Assembly (NCBI GenBank): GCA_964526785.1
Contig: CAZGMJ010000034.1
Coordinates: 1-61,270 of the forward strand
Direction: 5' to 3'
DNA from: CAZGMJ01 sp964526785
Lineage (GTDB): Bacteria; Planctomycetota; Phycisphaerae; Sedimentisphaerales; Anaerobacaceae
Length of the DNA stretch: 61,270 nucleotides
The position numbers and the translations under genes were made by a program. Below the pieces are notes generated by a model. The model did not search any database, was not told the origin of the DNA, and was given only the letters and a program-made list of their open reading frames with translations. This document shows, one piece after another, positions 1 to 7,962 of the stretch. Each line of letters starts with the position of its first letter. The first letter of the stretch is position 1.

Positions 1-30
1 CAATGCAATTTGTCTCCATCTTACAGCAGC

Positions 31-840
31 CTAAAATGGCAAAAGTCGAGCTAAGAACAGGACAATCTTGTCTCCCTTGGGCGGCACCGAAAGGAATTGC
101 CCGGTATTCGCTTGAAGCTCAACCCCATTATACACTACTTCAACTGTGTCGTCGTCAACGTCATAACGATTGATGACGAGGTTGCGCGTATAGTTGCTCA
201 CAGCCAATACTTTGTCCGCTGCGTGTATGCCCTGTCGCTCGATGTCGTAAATCTGCTGATTGACGTGCTCGCCACTACGGTCGAATTCAGTCGAGTGTAC
301 GTGGACAATCAGTGGTTTGCCGCTTTGCTCAGCAACCTTGATACCCGCAAGATATGTCATCCAGTCGTGTGCGTGAACAATGTCGAAATCTTCGTTGCGG
401 GCGATCCTGGCGGCTCGATCAGCGTAACATTGGACCTGGTCACAGATGTCGCAGCCATAAAGGGAAGAAGGTTCGGCGTGAGATTCCGTCGGTGTAACTG
501 CCGTGGCATGGCCTCGCGGGTGCATAGATGCCGCCTGTCCGGCTGCAGCGTGCTGTTCTGCAGGGCCGGCCTCAATCGCTCCGTACGGCTGCAAGGCAAT
601 TCCTGCGGCCCGGAATTGCACGTTCGCAAAATCCGGTTTGAAAGTCGCATTCAAAGGTTCGCCTCCTTTGGCTTTCTGATCTCCCGCGAAGCGAAGCGGA
701 TGCCGTCCGGGCAGGACAAATATGATCGGAATGCCCAGCCAATCCATAGCTTTGGTCAGACCATAGCAGGCCGTTCCCAGACCTCCACTTATGAACGGAG
801 GAAACTCCCATCCCAACATGAAAACCTGTGTTTTCTTCAA
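31..840 (-). pseudogene. glycogen synthase / GT4-type glycosyltransferase, N-terminal fragment
   Basis: The fragment encodes the N-terminal (GT5-like) domain of a glycogen/starch synthase-type glycosyltransferase. Visible motifs are the early WEFPPFISGGLG loop, VHAHDWMTYLAG and LAVSNYTRN, ending at VVYNGVEL. The reading frame then reaches VLFLARL, where the C-terminal nucleotide-sugar domain should begin, and stops after three more residues. The whole donor-binding half is therefore missing and the product should be inactive. I chose a TTG start at 840 because AGGGAGG lies five bases upstream, whereas a start at 900 has no such site. A low-complexity Ala/His-rich insert occupies about residues 75-125. 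A copy of the recurrent TTAGGG-type element (927-941) lies upstream. The cause could be a real deletion or an assembly join near the window edge. Confidence 0.8.
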
Positions 841-926
841 TCCAACCTCCCTGCGTGCCACAACGAGTCTGTCGATCAAACAAGCCTGGCATTGAGCCAC
901 GGCCAGACATCAGCGGCGATAATGTT

Positions 927-941
927 CGGACTTATTCCTAA
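927..941 (-). promoter_or_regulatory. recurrent TTAGGG-type element, copy 1
   Basis: On the minus strand this reads TTAGGAATAAGTCCG, a diverged version of TTAGGGATATTCCCC seen at 6654-6668. It lies about 90 bases upstream of the truncated glycogen synthase start. That it is a binding site is inferred from its recurrence in promoter-proximal positions. Confidence 0.4.
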
Positions 942-955
942 CAATCCGTACACGC

Positions 956-1132
956 TCACTCTGTTTTTTCAAGCCACTGGCCATCACACGAATCAGTGCT
1001 GCATTCGTACCATATGTACGTCATGCCACACTCCTGCGTACGATCGACCTCGAACATCATCATGCGACATTCAGGGCATCGTCTGCTGATCTCCTGATTC
1101 ATGCGTGTCATCCGGGTTTGTGTTCTTTCCAT
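956..1132 (-). CDS. small zinc-ribbon-like protein
   Basis: A 58-residue protein with a CPEC knuckle near residue 19 and a second cysteine group (CGMTYIWYEC, then CSTDSC) near the C-terminus, consistent with one small zinc-binding fold. I placed the start at the internal ATG at 1132 because AAGGAAG precedes it by about nine bases; the longer frame to 1228 has no comparable site. No named family is recognised. It sits between the ribosome-hibernation gene and the glycogen synthase fragment on the same strand, so it may belong to the same stress regulon. The function is unknown. Confidence 0.55.
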   Translation of the reverse strand: MERTQTRMTRMNQEISRRCPECRMMMFEVDRTQECGMTYIWYECSTDSCDGQWLEKTE

Positions 1133-1305
1133 TGTACGACTTCCTTTACATCCTGCCTTACGGGGAAGGGACCTCCCCATACGGCCTATTTTGAATGATT
1201 TCCAAGGAGGGGGTCCTCCAAAACCCAAGTACGTCCAAGACCTTCTACGTTTTTATTGTACGATGTAAGTGCTGCCCACATGATAAGAAGTCTCCTGAAT
1301 CTGCC

Positions 1306-1320
1306 TAAGGGGTTTCCTCA
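1306..1320. promoter_or_regulatory. recurrent TTAGGG-type element, near-symmetric copy
   Basis: TAAGGGGTTTCCTCA on the plus strand closely resembles the copy at 12334-12348 (minus strand TCAGGGGCTTCCCTA). It lies in the 320-base gap (1133-1453) between the small zinc protein and the ribosome-hibernation gene, about 175 bases upstream of the former. I see no convincing gene in the rest of that gap. Confidence 0.35.
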
Positions 1321-1453
1321 ACAGCCAGGCCAGCGCAAGAGGATGCAGAGCATGGGTCGCCGCAGAGCGATGCGGAAATTCCAAAAAGACCGTTCAAAGG
1401 TGGTAGCGACCAGGGCCCTAACTTGTCGTTTACGCCGGGAGCATCGACTGGTA

Positions 1454-2026
1454 CTAATGCGGCCCTGGTTTGTAGACGATTTCGACCGTACTGGCCTGAG
1501 GTCCCTTCTCGCCCTCTTCTGAGACAAACCGAACTCCGGTTCCCACCTGCAGACAATTGAAGTCCTGGTGCAGCACGCTGTTCTTGTGAAAATATATGTC
1601 CGAACCGGTGTCAATGGCCTTGATGAACCCGTAGCCCTCTTCAGGCAGTAGTTTCTGCACGATACCCATCACCTGTTGATGTGGGTGCGTCTTGACTTCG
1701 TGCTGCTGGCGATCGACGAGTTCCTTGAGTCTCCGCTCGGCCGAATTGAACGCTTTCTTGATGACGACGGGCAGCGGATCGTGCATATCGCCTTTGCTGG
1801 AGAGTTCCTTCACAACCAAATCGTGCCCCGGGGGTACCGTCATTTCAATCCGCACGTAATACGGATTCCCGCGATGCTGGTGCCGCTGAGGTTTCTCGAC
1901 TGCAATCCTGCAACTGCTCAGATGGTCGCAGACGTGCTCCAATCTCGCTATCTTTTCCCTAATCAAGGCATCGATTTCTGGAGTCTTGTCCACTTTCTTG
2001 AATGCAATTTCGAGAGGTACTTCCAT
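1454..2026 (-). CDS. ribosome hibernation factor (HPF/RaiA) fused to a cold-shock domain
   Basis: The 190-residue protein has two domains. Residues 1-110 match the HPF/RaiA sigma-54-modulation family, which binds the decoding region of 30S subunits and silences ribosomes during stress or starvation. Residues 121-185 form a cold-shock domain, with YGFI and DIYFHKN as the RNP1/RNP2 nucleic-acid-binding strands. An AGGAG nine bases upstream supports the ATG at 2026. Its neighbours are carbon-metabolism and stress genes, which fits a role in dormancy. The cold-shock part replaces the usual long-HPF dimerisation tail. Its RNA-binding role here is inferred from the family. Confidence 0.88.
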   Translation of the reverse strand: MEVPLEIAFKKVDKTPEIDALIREKIARLEHVCDHLSSCRIAVEKPQRHQHRGNPYYVRIEMTVPPGHDLVVKELSSKGDMHDPLPVVIKKAFNSAERRLKELVDRQQHEVKTHPHQQVMGIVQKLLPEEGYGFIKAIDTGSDIYFHKNSVLHQDFNCLQVGTGVRFVSEEGEKGPQASTVEIVYKPGPH

Positions 2027-2159
2027 AATTTCGAACTCCTGTACGACAAGCAGACCTGTTACGTCCTTGACGCTGGACGTACAGTCCGCAATTAGTTGTT
2101 GCAGTTAATATTGATCTTCACATCAGTTGCGCGTAATCCGTTTGTATTATCACACACCC

Positions 2160-3365
2160 TCATGCTCCGTACTTGCCCAACCTGCCGGCATTGGCCAGAG
2201 CTATGGGCATTAGATTGACGGCGGGAAATGCGGGTCCGAGACCGCCGGCCATGCAGGCTCTTTCCCCAAACTTGGTTACCGCGTCGGCCCGACAATTCGA
2301 CGACCACAGCAGAACCGGCACCGGATGCCAACTGTGATATTTCATTGGTGCCGGCGTTGAATGGTCTCCGGTAACAACCAGGGCATCCGGTTCAAGCAGC
2401 CGAATCTTCGGAATCCGTGCATCCACCTCCGCGATGGCGTCGACCTTGCGATCAAAATCTCCGTCTTCCCCCGCACTATCGGTTGCTTTTACGTGTACAT
2501 AGAAGAAATCAAAATGTGACCAGTGTTCCTTCAGCGTTTCAACCTCCTCATCTATGCTTTGACCCGTATCGAGTACCTGCATTCCCAGTAATCGGGCCAA
2601 GCCTCGATACATGGGGTAACCCGCCACGGCCGCTCCGTTCAGCCCAAAGGCTTGTTTGAAGGAAGGCCAGTCGGGGTGTTTCGCAAAACCTCGCAACAAT
2701 ACCATATTTGCGGGTTCTTCATCGGCCAACACTTCGCGGGCTTTTTCAGCAAACTCATTCACCAGTTCGGCCGTTTTGTGCGATCGTCCAGAATCCGATC
2801 GGGCCGTCAACGGCTTCTTACCTGTCTGTTGGGGGTCGGTATCGCAAATATCGCTGTCCAGTTCGGCCCCGCGCAAGACGAGCAAGAAACGGTGCTCTTT
2901 GACCGTCTTGACAAATACCTCGCCTTCAGAGAGTGAAATCTGTCGCAGCTTCTCGCATAACGCCCCGTTCTTTTCGGTGCTGATCCGGCCGGCTCTGCGG
3001 TCTGAGACTCGTCCCTCGTCGTCAATTGTGCAGAAATTTCCGCGGGCCGCCACGTCACTTTGCTGTAGATCGAAACCGATACCCAGCGCAGTCAGTACGC
3101 CCCGTCCCACTGCGTAGTCTGTGGGATCATAGCCGAAGAGGGCCAGATGCGAGGGCCCGCTGCCCGGCGTTATCCCGGGGCCGACGGGTTCGTGCAGACC
3201 GCAAATTCCTTCCTTCGCGAGTTCGTCCAGATAGGGCGTCTTTGCCGCTTCCAGTTCAGTCAGCCCCAGGGGTTCTCGCGGCAAGCCGCCAAGCCCATCA
3301 AGGACAAGTAGCACTATTTTCGTATCTGCGGGTCTTAGAATGTCTTCAAGTAGTTCAAAACTCAT
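2160..3365 (-). CDS. apgM: 2,3-bisphosphoglycerate-independent phosphoglycerate mutase, archaeal type
   Basis: Interconverts 3- and 2-phosphoglycerate in glycolysis and gluconeogenesis. The alkaline-phosphatase-superfamily metal sites are visible: the N-terminal VLDGLGG, SGPSHLALFGYDP near residue 68, HVKATDSAGEDGD near 290 and VVTGDHSTPAPMKYHSWHP near 335. At 401 residues it has the usual ApgM length. ApgM is the form common in archaea and some bacteria and is unrelated to GpmA. GAGG just before the ATG supports the start. Together with ppsA and the GAPDH remnant it covers part of lower glycolysis, so the cluster may reset carbon flow under stress. Confidence 0.92.
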   Translation of the reverse strand: MSFELLEDILRPADTKIVLLVLDGLGGLPREPLGLTELEAAKTPYLDELAKEGICGLHEPVGPGITPGSGPSHLALFGYDPTDYAVGRGVLTALGIGFDLQQSDVAARGNFCTIDDEGRVSDRRAGRISTEKNGALCEKLRQISLSEGEVFVKTVKEHRFLLVLRGAELDSDICDTDPQQTGKKPLTARSDSGRSHKTAELVNEFAEKAREVLADEEPANMVLLRGFAKHPDWPSFKQAFGLNGAAVAGYPMYRGLARLLGMQVLDTGQSIDEEVETLKEHWSHFDFFYVHVKATDSAGEDGDFDRKVDAIAEVDARIPKIRLLEPDALVVTGDHSTPAPMKYHSWHPVPVLLWSSNCRADAVTKFGERACMAGGLGPAFPAVNLMPIALANAGRLGKYGA

Positions 3366-3452
3366 GAGTCCTCACTACGATTACCTCTGAAATTCCTCTT
3401 ATCATTATCTGGCGACGATTTCTGCTTTACCATCCTCATAGTCGTCGGCCTG

Positions 3453-4496
3453 CTAACACGTCAGATGAAAAACCCCGGCTGTTCTGGTCCCCTTCTCGAC
3501 TTGCGCATTGAAGGTCCTAACTGCCTCGGCCGTTTGTTGTTCTATACAACGCACACCTTCCTGTTTGAGGTACTCTCTCGCCGCTTCTTCCATGTGCATT
3601 TGCCCGGCTGAACCGGTCCCGACGACGAGCACTTCCGGGTGATAGTCGACCACGCTTTCCAGATCGTCGAGGCATACAGTATGGCCGCTCATACGCCGCC
3701 AGTCCGGCCGGATGCCGTGCGGAAACATTATGAGATCTGCGTTGTATGCTTTGGCATCTATGACGATGCGGCCAAACGAATATGCATCAACATGGCAATA
3801 CGGCCGATCATCAGCAGAAACGGGCTCTTCTCCAATGAGGTATTGCCTGAACCATGCCCTCGCATGCTCTGCAACCTTTTCAAGAGTTCCAGGTTCCTCG
3901 AACAGGTGCGTTGCCCCCTGGATGATTACGAGCTTCTTTTGCGTTGTGAGTCCGGCCGTTGCCTGCTCGTTCTTCTCGAGGACCGGTGCATCTTCAGAGC
4001 CCACAATCAACAGCGTAGGCGGCTGGACCTCGGACAAGACGTGACGAGCAAGATCAGGTCGTCCACCCCGAGCGACAATCGCGCCAATCGTTTCAGGCCG
4101 TTGTACGGCGGCGACCAGTGCCGCCGCAGCCCCGGTGCTTGCGCCGAATAGGCCCATCGACAGCTTGGAAAGCCTTCGGTCCTGTAGGACAAATTCAACA
4201 CCCGCATCCACGCGCCCGGCCAGCAGAGCAATATCGAAACTTAACCGCCCTGAGACGTTCAGTTGTTCTTCCTTCTCCGAGATCAGGTCCAACAGCAAAG
4301 TAGCAAATCCATCTTTCTGGAGGACATCCGCCACATATCGATTCCGGGGGCTAAGGCGATTGCTGCCCGCTCCATGCGCAAAGACAACCGTTCCCGCAGC
4401 GTTCTTTGGAATACACAGCGTTCCTCTGATCGCTTCGCGGGCAGTCCGGATATCTACCTGCTCTTCAGTCATATGACTGGGAATCGTTGTCGCCAT
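3453..4496 (-). CDS. alpha/beta-hydrolase fused to an Mth938-like domain
   Basis: About the first 230 residues are a dienelactone-hydrolase-like alpha/beta fold. They include VVFAHGAGSNRLSPRNRY, the nucleophile elbow GLFGASTGAAAAL with a candidate serine, ILVGSEDAP-like strand sequence around the acid, and GATHLF with the histidine. The last ~110 residues match the Mth938/NDUFAF3-like fold (FGRIVIDAKAYNADLIMFP, then VLVVGTGSAGQM). I prefer the ATG at 4496, preceded by AGGA; an upstream GTG at 4649 would add 51 residues with no clear homology. Hydrolase genes of this type often adjoin phosphoribosyltransferases like the next gene. The fusion to Mth938 is unusual and the substrate is unknown. 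Confidence 0.75.
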   Translation of the reverse strand: MATTIPSHMTEEQVDIRTAREAIRGTLCIPKNAAGTVVFAHGAGSNRLSPRNRYVADVLQKDGFATLLLDLISEKEEQLNVSGRLSFDIALLAGRVDAGVEFVLQDRRLSKLSMGLFGASTGAAAALVAAVQRPETIGAIVARGGRPDLARHVLSEVQPPTLLIVGSEDAPVLEKNEQATAGLTTQKKLVIIQGATHLFEEPGTLEKVAEHARAWFRQYLIGEEPVSADDRPYCHVDAYSFGRIVIDAKAYNADLIMFPHGIRPDWRRMSGHTVCLDDLESVVDYHPEVLVVGTGSAGQMHMEEAAREYLKQEGVRCIEQQTAEAVRTFNAQVEKGTRTAGVFHLTC

Positions 4497-4653
4497 CAGT
4501 TTCGTCCTGTAGTCCTGCATTGCCACACTATTGAGCATATTCCGGCATAGAGTTAAGGCACAACATGCCGACATACCCAACTGTGCTCGCAGCCGTTCAG
4601 CCATAGGCAAAGAAAATGCTGCTGACGTCAAAGCGGAGGCAGAAAGCACTACA

Positions 4654-5343
4654 CTACAGACCTCGGCTGCTCAGCGTTGCCTTGCCGGAAAGTATGTCAA
4701 TGACCTCATCATCACTTACCGGTTCGAATTGCGTGTAATACTGTCCCACTGCCTCAAAAGCAGGCGGCGCACAGAGGCAGATGAGTTCATCTGCTTCGCC
4801 GGCCAATTCCTCCAGACTTTCTGCCGGTCCGACGGGAAGAGCGATTACGATACGGGCCGCCTGCTCGGCATGACACATCCAGACCGCCGCTCCCATGGTC
4901 GCCCCCGTTGCAATTCCATCGTCGATCAGAATAACGGTCCTGGACTTCAATGGAGCCTTCTCGAGGACGGACCGATAGCGTTTCTTCCGCCATTCGATCT
5001 CTTCTAATCGCCGATTCTTCTCTTCCCGGATATAGTCCTCGGAGACTCGAAGAGCGGCCATGATATCGTTATTCAGATATACATGTCCGTCTTCACAAAC
5101 GGCGCCTATCGCCACTTCGGGCCTGCCGGGTGCTCCTATTTTCCGCGCCAGCACCACGTCAAGCCGCACCTCAAGCTTTTTCGCGATTTCTCCGGCGAGC
5201 ACGACGCCACCACGTGGAATACCAAGCACAACGACATCGTCCCTTCCGTAGTATTCTGCGAGGTGGACGTTCAACATTTGCGCCGCTTGGCGGCGGTCTG
5301 CTATCAACTCCTCATGCCGCGTTATGATTTTGAGGTTTCCCAT
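4654..5343 (-). CDS. phosphoribosyltransferase-domain protein (COG1926-like)
   Basis: A 229-residue protein with a type I phosphoribosyltransferase fold. VVVLGIPRGGVVLAGEIA lies near residue 35, and the PRPP-binding loop VILIDDGIATGATM near residue 125. This family is usually annotated as putative phosphoribosyltransferase without an assigned base. It is typically found beside dienelactone-hydrolase-like genes in stress or low-oxygen clusters, which matches the downstream neighbour here. The insert DYIREEKNRRLEEIEWRKKRYR is a predicted charged helix. The ribosome-binding site is weak (AAAAGAACC). Confidence 0.82.
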   Translation of the reverse strand: MGNLKIITRHEELIADRRQAAQMLNVHLAEYYGRDDVVVLGIPRGGVVLAGEIAKKLEVRLDVVLARKIGAPGRPEVAIGAVCEDGHVYLNNDIMAALRVSEDYIREEKNRRLEEIEWRKKRYRSVLEKAPLKSRTVILIDDGIATGATMGAAVWMCHAEQAARIVIALPVGPAESLEELAGEADELICLCAPPAFEAVGQYYTQFEPVSDDEVIDILSGKATLSSRGL

Positions 5344-5389
5344 CGGTTCTTTTCATGGTCTTTGGTCCCTGTTGCTGTCCGGGGAAATC

Positions 5390-5812
5390 CTATTTCGGCC
5401 AAAGTTCCTGAATCTCCTTCGGCAGATTGCCCTTGACATCTTCTATTTCGCCCTCGCCAATCCGTTGCGCGAGCACTTTGAATACGCCTTCGACCGCTTC
5501 CTGCGGAGAGTATTTACCCAAGAGTCTCTCTCCGACGGCAGCAAGAAAATCATCCTTATGTCGGATCTTCTCAGGTTTGCCCGTCGGGCTCCATTCATGA
5601 TAATACAGTCCCTGAAGCAGCATAGGCAATTGCGCGGCGAAATCCGCCGCTTCCTGCACCGGCAAACGGTCTCGCAACGTGTGAAGCACGGACCGTGTAA
5701 CCAGAAAAGCCTGCTGCTCATCCGTTATATTCAACTCTTCCTTAACGTCACTAAGCCATTCTCTGGCCGTATTGAGTGAATGATCGAACGTTCTTATACC
5801 TGTCGTACTCAT
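5390..5812 (-). CDS. DUF2267 protein
   Basis: The 140-residue protein matches DUF2267: an all-helical protein with TREWLSDVKEELNI-like N-terminal sequence, then VLHTLRDRLPVQEAADFAAQLPMLLQGLYY and a C-terminal second repeat (SPQEAVEGVFKVLAQRI). The biochemical role of the family is unknown. It recurs in stress-response clusters with BON and universal-stress genes. GGAAGG about eight bases upstream selects the ATG at 5812 over an upstream in-frame codon. It is flanked by the BON protein and the phosphoribosyltransferase on the same strand. Confidence 0.85.
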   Translation of the reverse strand: MSTTGIRTFDHSLNTAREWLSDVKEELNITDEQQAFLVTRSVLHTLRDRLPVQEAADFAAQLPMLLQGLYYHEWSPTGKPEKIRHKDDFLAAVGERLLGKYSPQEAVEGVFKVLAQRIGEGEIEDVKGNLPKEIQELWPK

Positions 5813-5899
5813 CTTAATGGTCCTTCCTATCATCAGGCAAAGAGCCGCTGCCGGTCGGCGTTGTGAGGCCGGACGAGCGAGCGGATTGCCTTTATCTGA

Positions 5900-6571
5900 T
5901 CATCTAATTGCCAATTCGTTATCGACCGCGATCACACCGAGCGTATTTTCCGCGGTTGTCTGAACGGTGCGATAGGCGGGCAAGGTAGGTACCGTACCGG
6001 TGAGTGTTATTCTTCCGTTTTGGACCTCAACGTCGATAAGGTCCAAATCGACAAGTGAATTGCGTTCCAGCGCAGAGGCGATATCGTCGGCAATGGCCTT
6101 ATCCTCGTATTTCTCAGTTGGCACGACGCTGAGCTCGTTAGTGATCCCAGTCACGCCTGCGAGGCCCAGCACGAGATTCTCCACCCGCACCTTTTTCCAA
6201 TAGGCGTCTACCGTTCCTCGCACTGTTACCCACCCTTTCTCCACAGTCGTATCGATTTCACTGGTTTCGATGTCGGGTGACCAGAGCAGCGTACGGTCCA
6301 CATTGGCTTTGACTTCGGAGTCTCCGGGCAGTTCCTCTCCAGCCGGATGCTCAATAGCCAGTTCATTCCGCACCTCGCGGACGCCGGCCATCGCCCAGGC
6401 GTTGTCCTCAGCCGCTTCATATGCCATGTAATTAGGTACGTTACCGTTGAGTATGACGCTGCCTTCGTCCACTTCAACCTGCACGGTCGATGCGTCGACG
6501 CGTGCGTCCCAGTACAACTGATCTATGATATCCTTCTTGATATCTTCGTTGGTTCGCGTCGTTACCGGCAT
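5900..6571 (-). CDS. triple BON-domain protein
   Basis: A 223-residue protein made of three consecutive BON domains (about residues 5-75, 81-150 and 153-222). Each ends in the typical V-x-G-V-x-x-V-x-N-x-L/I strand, here VREVRNELAI, VTGITNELSVV and VIAVDNELAI, and carries the central glycine of the VxLxGxV strand. BON domains are thought to bind phospholipid or periplasmic surfaces, as in OsmY. No signal peptide is visible, so a cytoplasmic role is possible. AAAGGAGG eight bases before the ATG at 6571 fixes the start. Its promoter and a close match to the cluster's recurrent element lie just upstream. Confidence 0.88.
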   Translation of the reverse strand: MPVTTRTNEDIKKDIIDQLYWDARVDASTVQVEVDEGSVILNGNVPNYMAYEAAEDNAWAMAGVREVRNELAIEHPAGEELPGDSEVKANVDRTLLWSPDIETSEIDTTVEKGWVTVRGTVDAYWKKVRVENLVLGLAGVTGITNELSVVPTEKYEDKAIADDIASALERNSLVDLDLIDVEVQNGRITLTGTVPTLPAYRTVQTTAENTLGVIAVDNELAIR

Positions 6572-6618
6572 GTGCTGCACCTCCTTTGAAATCTAACATT
6601 CACGACTTTCTTGCACTT

Positions 6619-6668
6619 GGTATACACTACGTGGGCGGAGCGGCAAAGAAAACGGGGAATATCCCTAA
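6619..6668 (-). promoter_or_regulatory. promoter with upstream recurrent element for the BON gene
   Basis: Minus strand: TTAGGGATATTCCCC (6654-6668) is the best copy of the recurrent element. It is followed after six bases by a -35-like TTTGCC (6642-6647), a 17-base spacer and a -10-like TATACC (6619-6624). Placement next to a weak -35 box is what a class II activator would need. The remaining sequence up to 6844 shows nothing I can assign. Confidence 0.5.
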
Positions 6669-6844
6669 ACCGCTTGCGAAGAATGCTTAAGAACCATCCG
6701 TCATTCCCAACAGATCGCCGCTCTGGAGGAATATACTTCCATCAGCCATGGGCGTCTGGGTTATTGGCGACGAGAACGCCCTGAAGGCCAGGTGCATGTT
6801 GCCACGTCTTTGACAGGCCCCGGGTACGCCGTACCACCAATGGA

Positions 6845-7912
6845 TCACGTGAATGTGATCAGCGGTTTTATGATACCGTCTTCTTTCGTTTCCATCATGC
6901 CGAAAGCATCCTGCAGATCATCGAACGCGAAAGTATGAGTTGTCATGGGAGTGGGATCCACTCGCCCCCGTTCGATCAACCGTAAGAGTCGCTCCATGCG
7001 TTCCTTGCCCCCCGGACACAGCGCAGTGCGAATGGTCTTGTCGCTCATACCTACGCCCCATTCCATCCGTGGAATCTTCACGAATTCGCCCTTGCCATGG
7101 TAACCGATGTTCGAAACCGTCCCGCCCGGACGTGTCACCTTGATACAGTCCTGAAACGTCTTGTCCGATCCGAGCGATTCAATCGCAGAGTCCACGCCAT
7201 CGTTGTTCGTCAACTCCATAATGGCTTCGACCGGATCCTGTTGCTCAAAATCAATGACGACGTCTGCGCCAAAGTGGGCGGCCAAATCCTTGCGTTTCGC
7301 CACCGTCTCTACGCCGATGACAAGACCCGCTCCGAGAAGACGCGCACCGACGGTGGCCATGAGTCCTACCGGTCCCTGCGCGAACACCGCCACCGATCCG
7401 CCGATAGGAATATCAGCATTCTCTGCTCCCGCAAAGCCCGTAGACATCATGTCCGACGTATATACGGCTGCCTCGTCCGGTACATTCTCCGGTATTTTCG
7501 CCAAATTCGCCTCGGCATTATTCACATGAAAATACTCCGCGAAAACACCATCCTTTATGTTTGCGAATTTCCACCCTCCCAGTGCGTTTTCGCACTGCGA
7601 AGAATAACCCCGAAGGCAGTTCCTGCAGTTATAGCAGGGTGTTATGGCGTTGACTGCAACCCTGTCCGCCACCTTCACGGATTTGACTTCGCTGCCCACT
7701 TTGTGGACGACGCCGACTGCTTCATGTCCGAGCGTGAGATTGTCGCGCTGCCCGATACCTCCGTGAACCGTATGCGTATCCGATGTGCAAACCAGAGCCC
7801 TGGTCGTGCGTATGACAGCACCGTTCGGCCCCGGTTCCTCCGGTACCGGCTTGTTCATAAAACCAACCTTACCAATTTCTTTCATCACGAAGGTCTTCAT
7901 GGTTGTGCCCAT
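6845..7912 (-). CDS. zinc-dependent alcohol dehydrogenase
   Basis: A 355-residue medium-chain dehydrogenase. The catalytic zinc ligands are Cys42 in LVCTSDTHTVHGG and His63-Glu64 in LGHEAVGVV. The structural zinc site is complete (Cys93, 96, 99 and 107, in CYNCRNC and SSQC). A Rossmann fold follows around residues 165-200 (VAVFAQGPVGLMATVGARLLGA). The TSD/GHE pattern and overall layout resemble NADP-dependent secondary-alcohol dehydrogenases of the Thermoanaerobacter/Clostridium type, but the substrate cannot be read from sequence. AGGAG upstream supports the ATG at 7912. It starts 50 bases after ppsA ends, so the two are probably co-transcribed. Confidence 0.88.
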   Translation of the reverse strand: MGTTMKTFVMKEIGKVGFMNKPVPEEPGPNGAVIRTTRALVCTSDTHTVHGGIGQRDNLTLGHEAVGVVHKVGSEVKSVKVADRVAVNAITPCYNCRNCLRGYSSQCENALGGWKFANIKDGVFAEYFHVNNAEANLAKIPENVPDEAAVYTSDMMSTGFAGAENADIPIGGSVAVFAQGPVGLMATVGARLLGAGLVIGVETVAKRKDLAAHFGADVVIDFEQQDPVEAIMELTNNDGVDSAIESLGSDKTFQDCIKVTRPGGTVSNIGYHGKGEFVKIPRMEWGVGMSDKTIRTALCPGGKERMERLLRLIERGRVDPTPMTTHTFAFDDLQDAFGMMETKEDGIIKPLITFT

Positions 7913-7962
7913 GTCTATTCTCCTGTTAACGAAGGTTGAGTTCTTTCTTACGTCATCCGGAG

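Noticed and set aside
1408..1425. AGGGCCCTAA as a copy of the recurrent element
   Set aside because: It has the AGGG/CCCT ends but no spacer like that of the other copies and lies downstream of, not before, a start codon.
5381..5395. GGGGAAATCCTATTT as another copy of the recurrent element
   Set aside because: It lacks one base of the core and overlaps the end of the DUF2267 gene; the match is too weak to list.
6842..6860. Inverted repeat GATCACGTGAATGTGATC as a CRP/FNR-type site
   Set aside because: It lies across the stop codon of the alcohol dehydrogenase, where half the bases are constrained by coding, and upstream of no suitable start.
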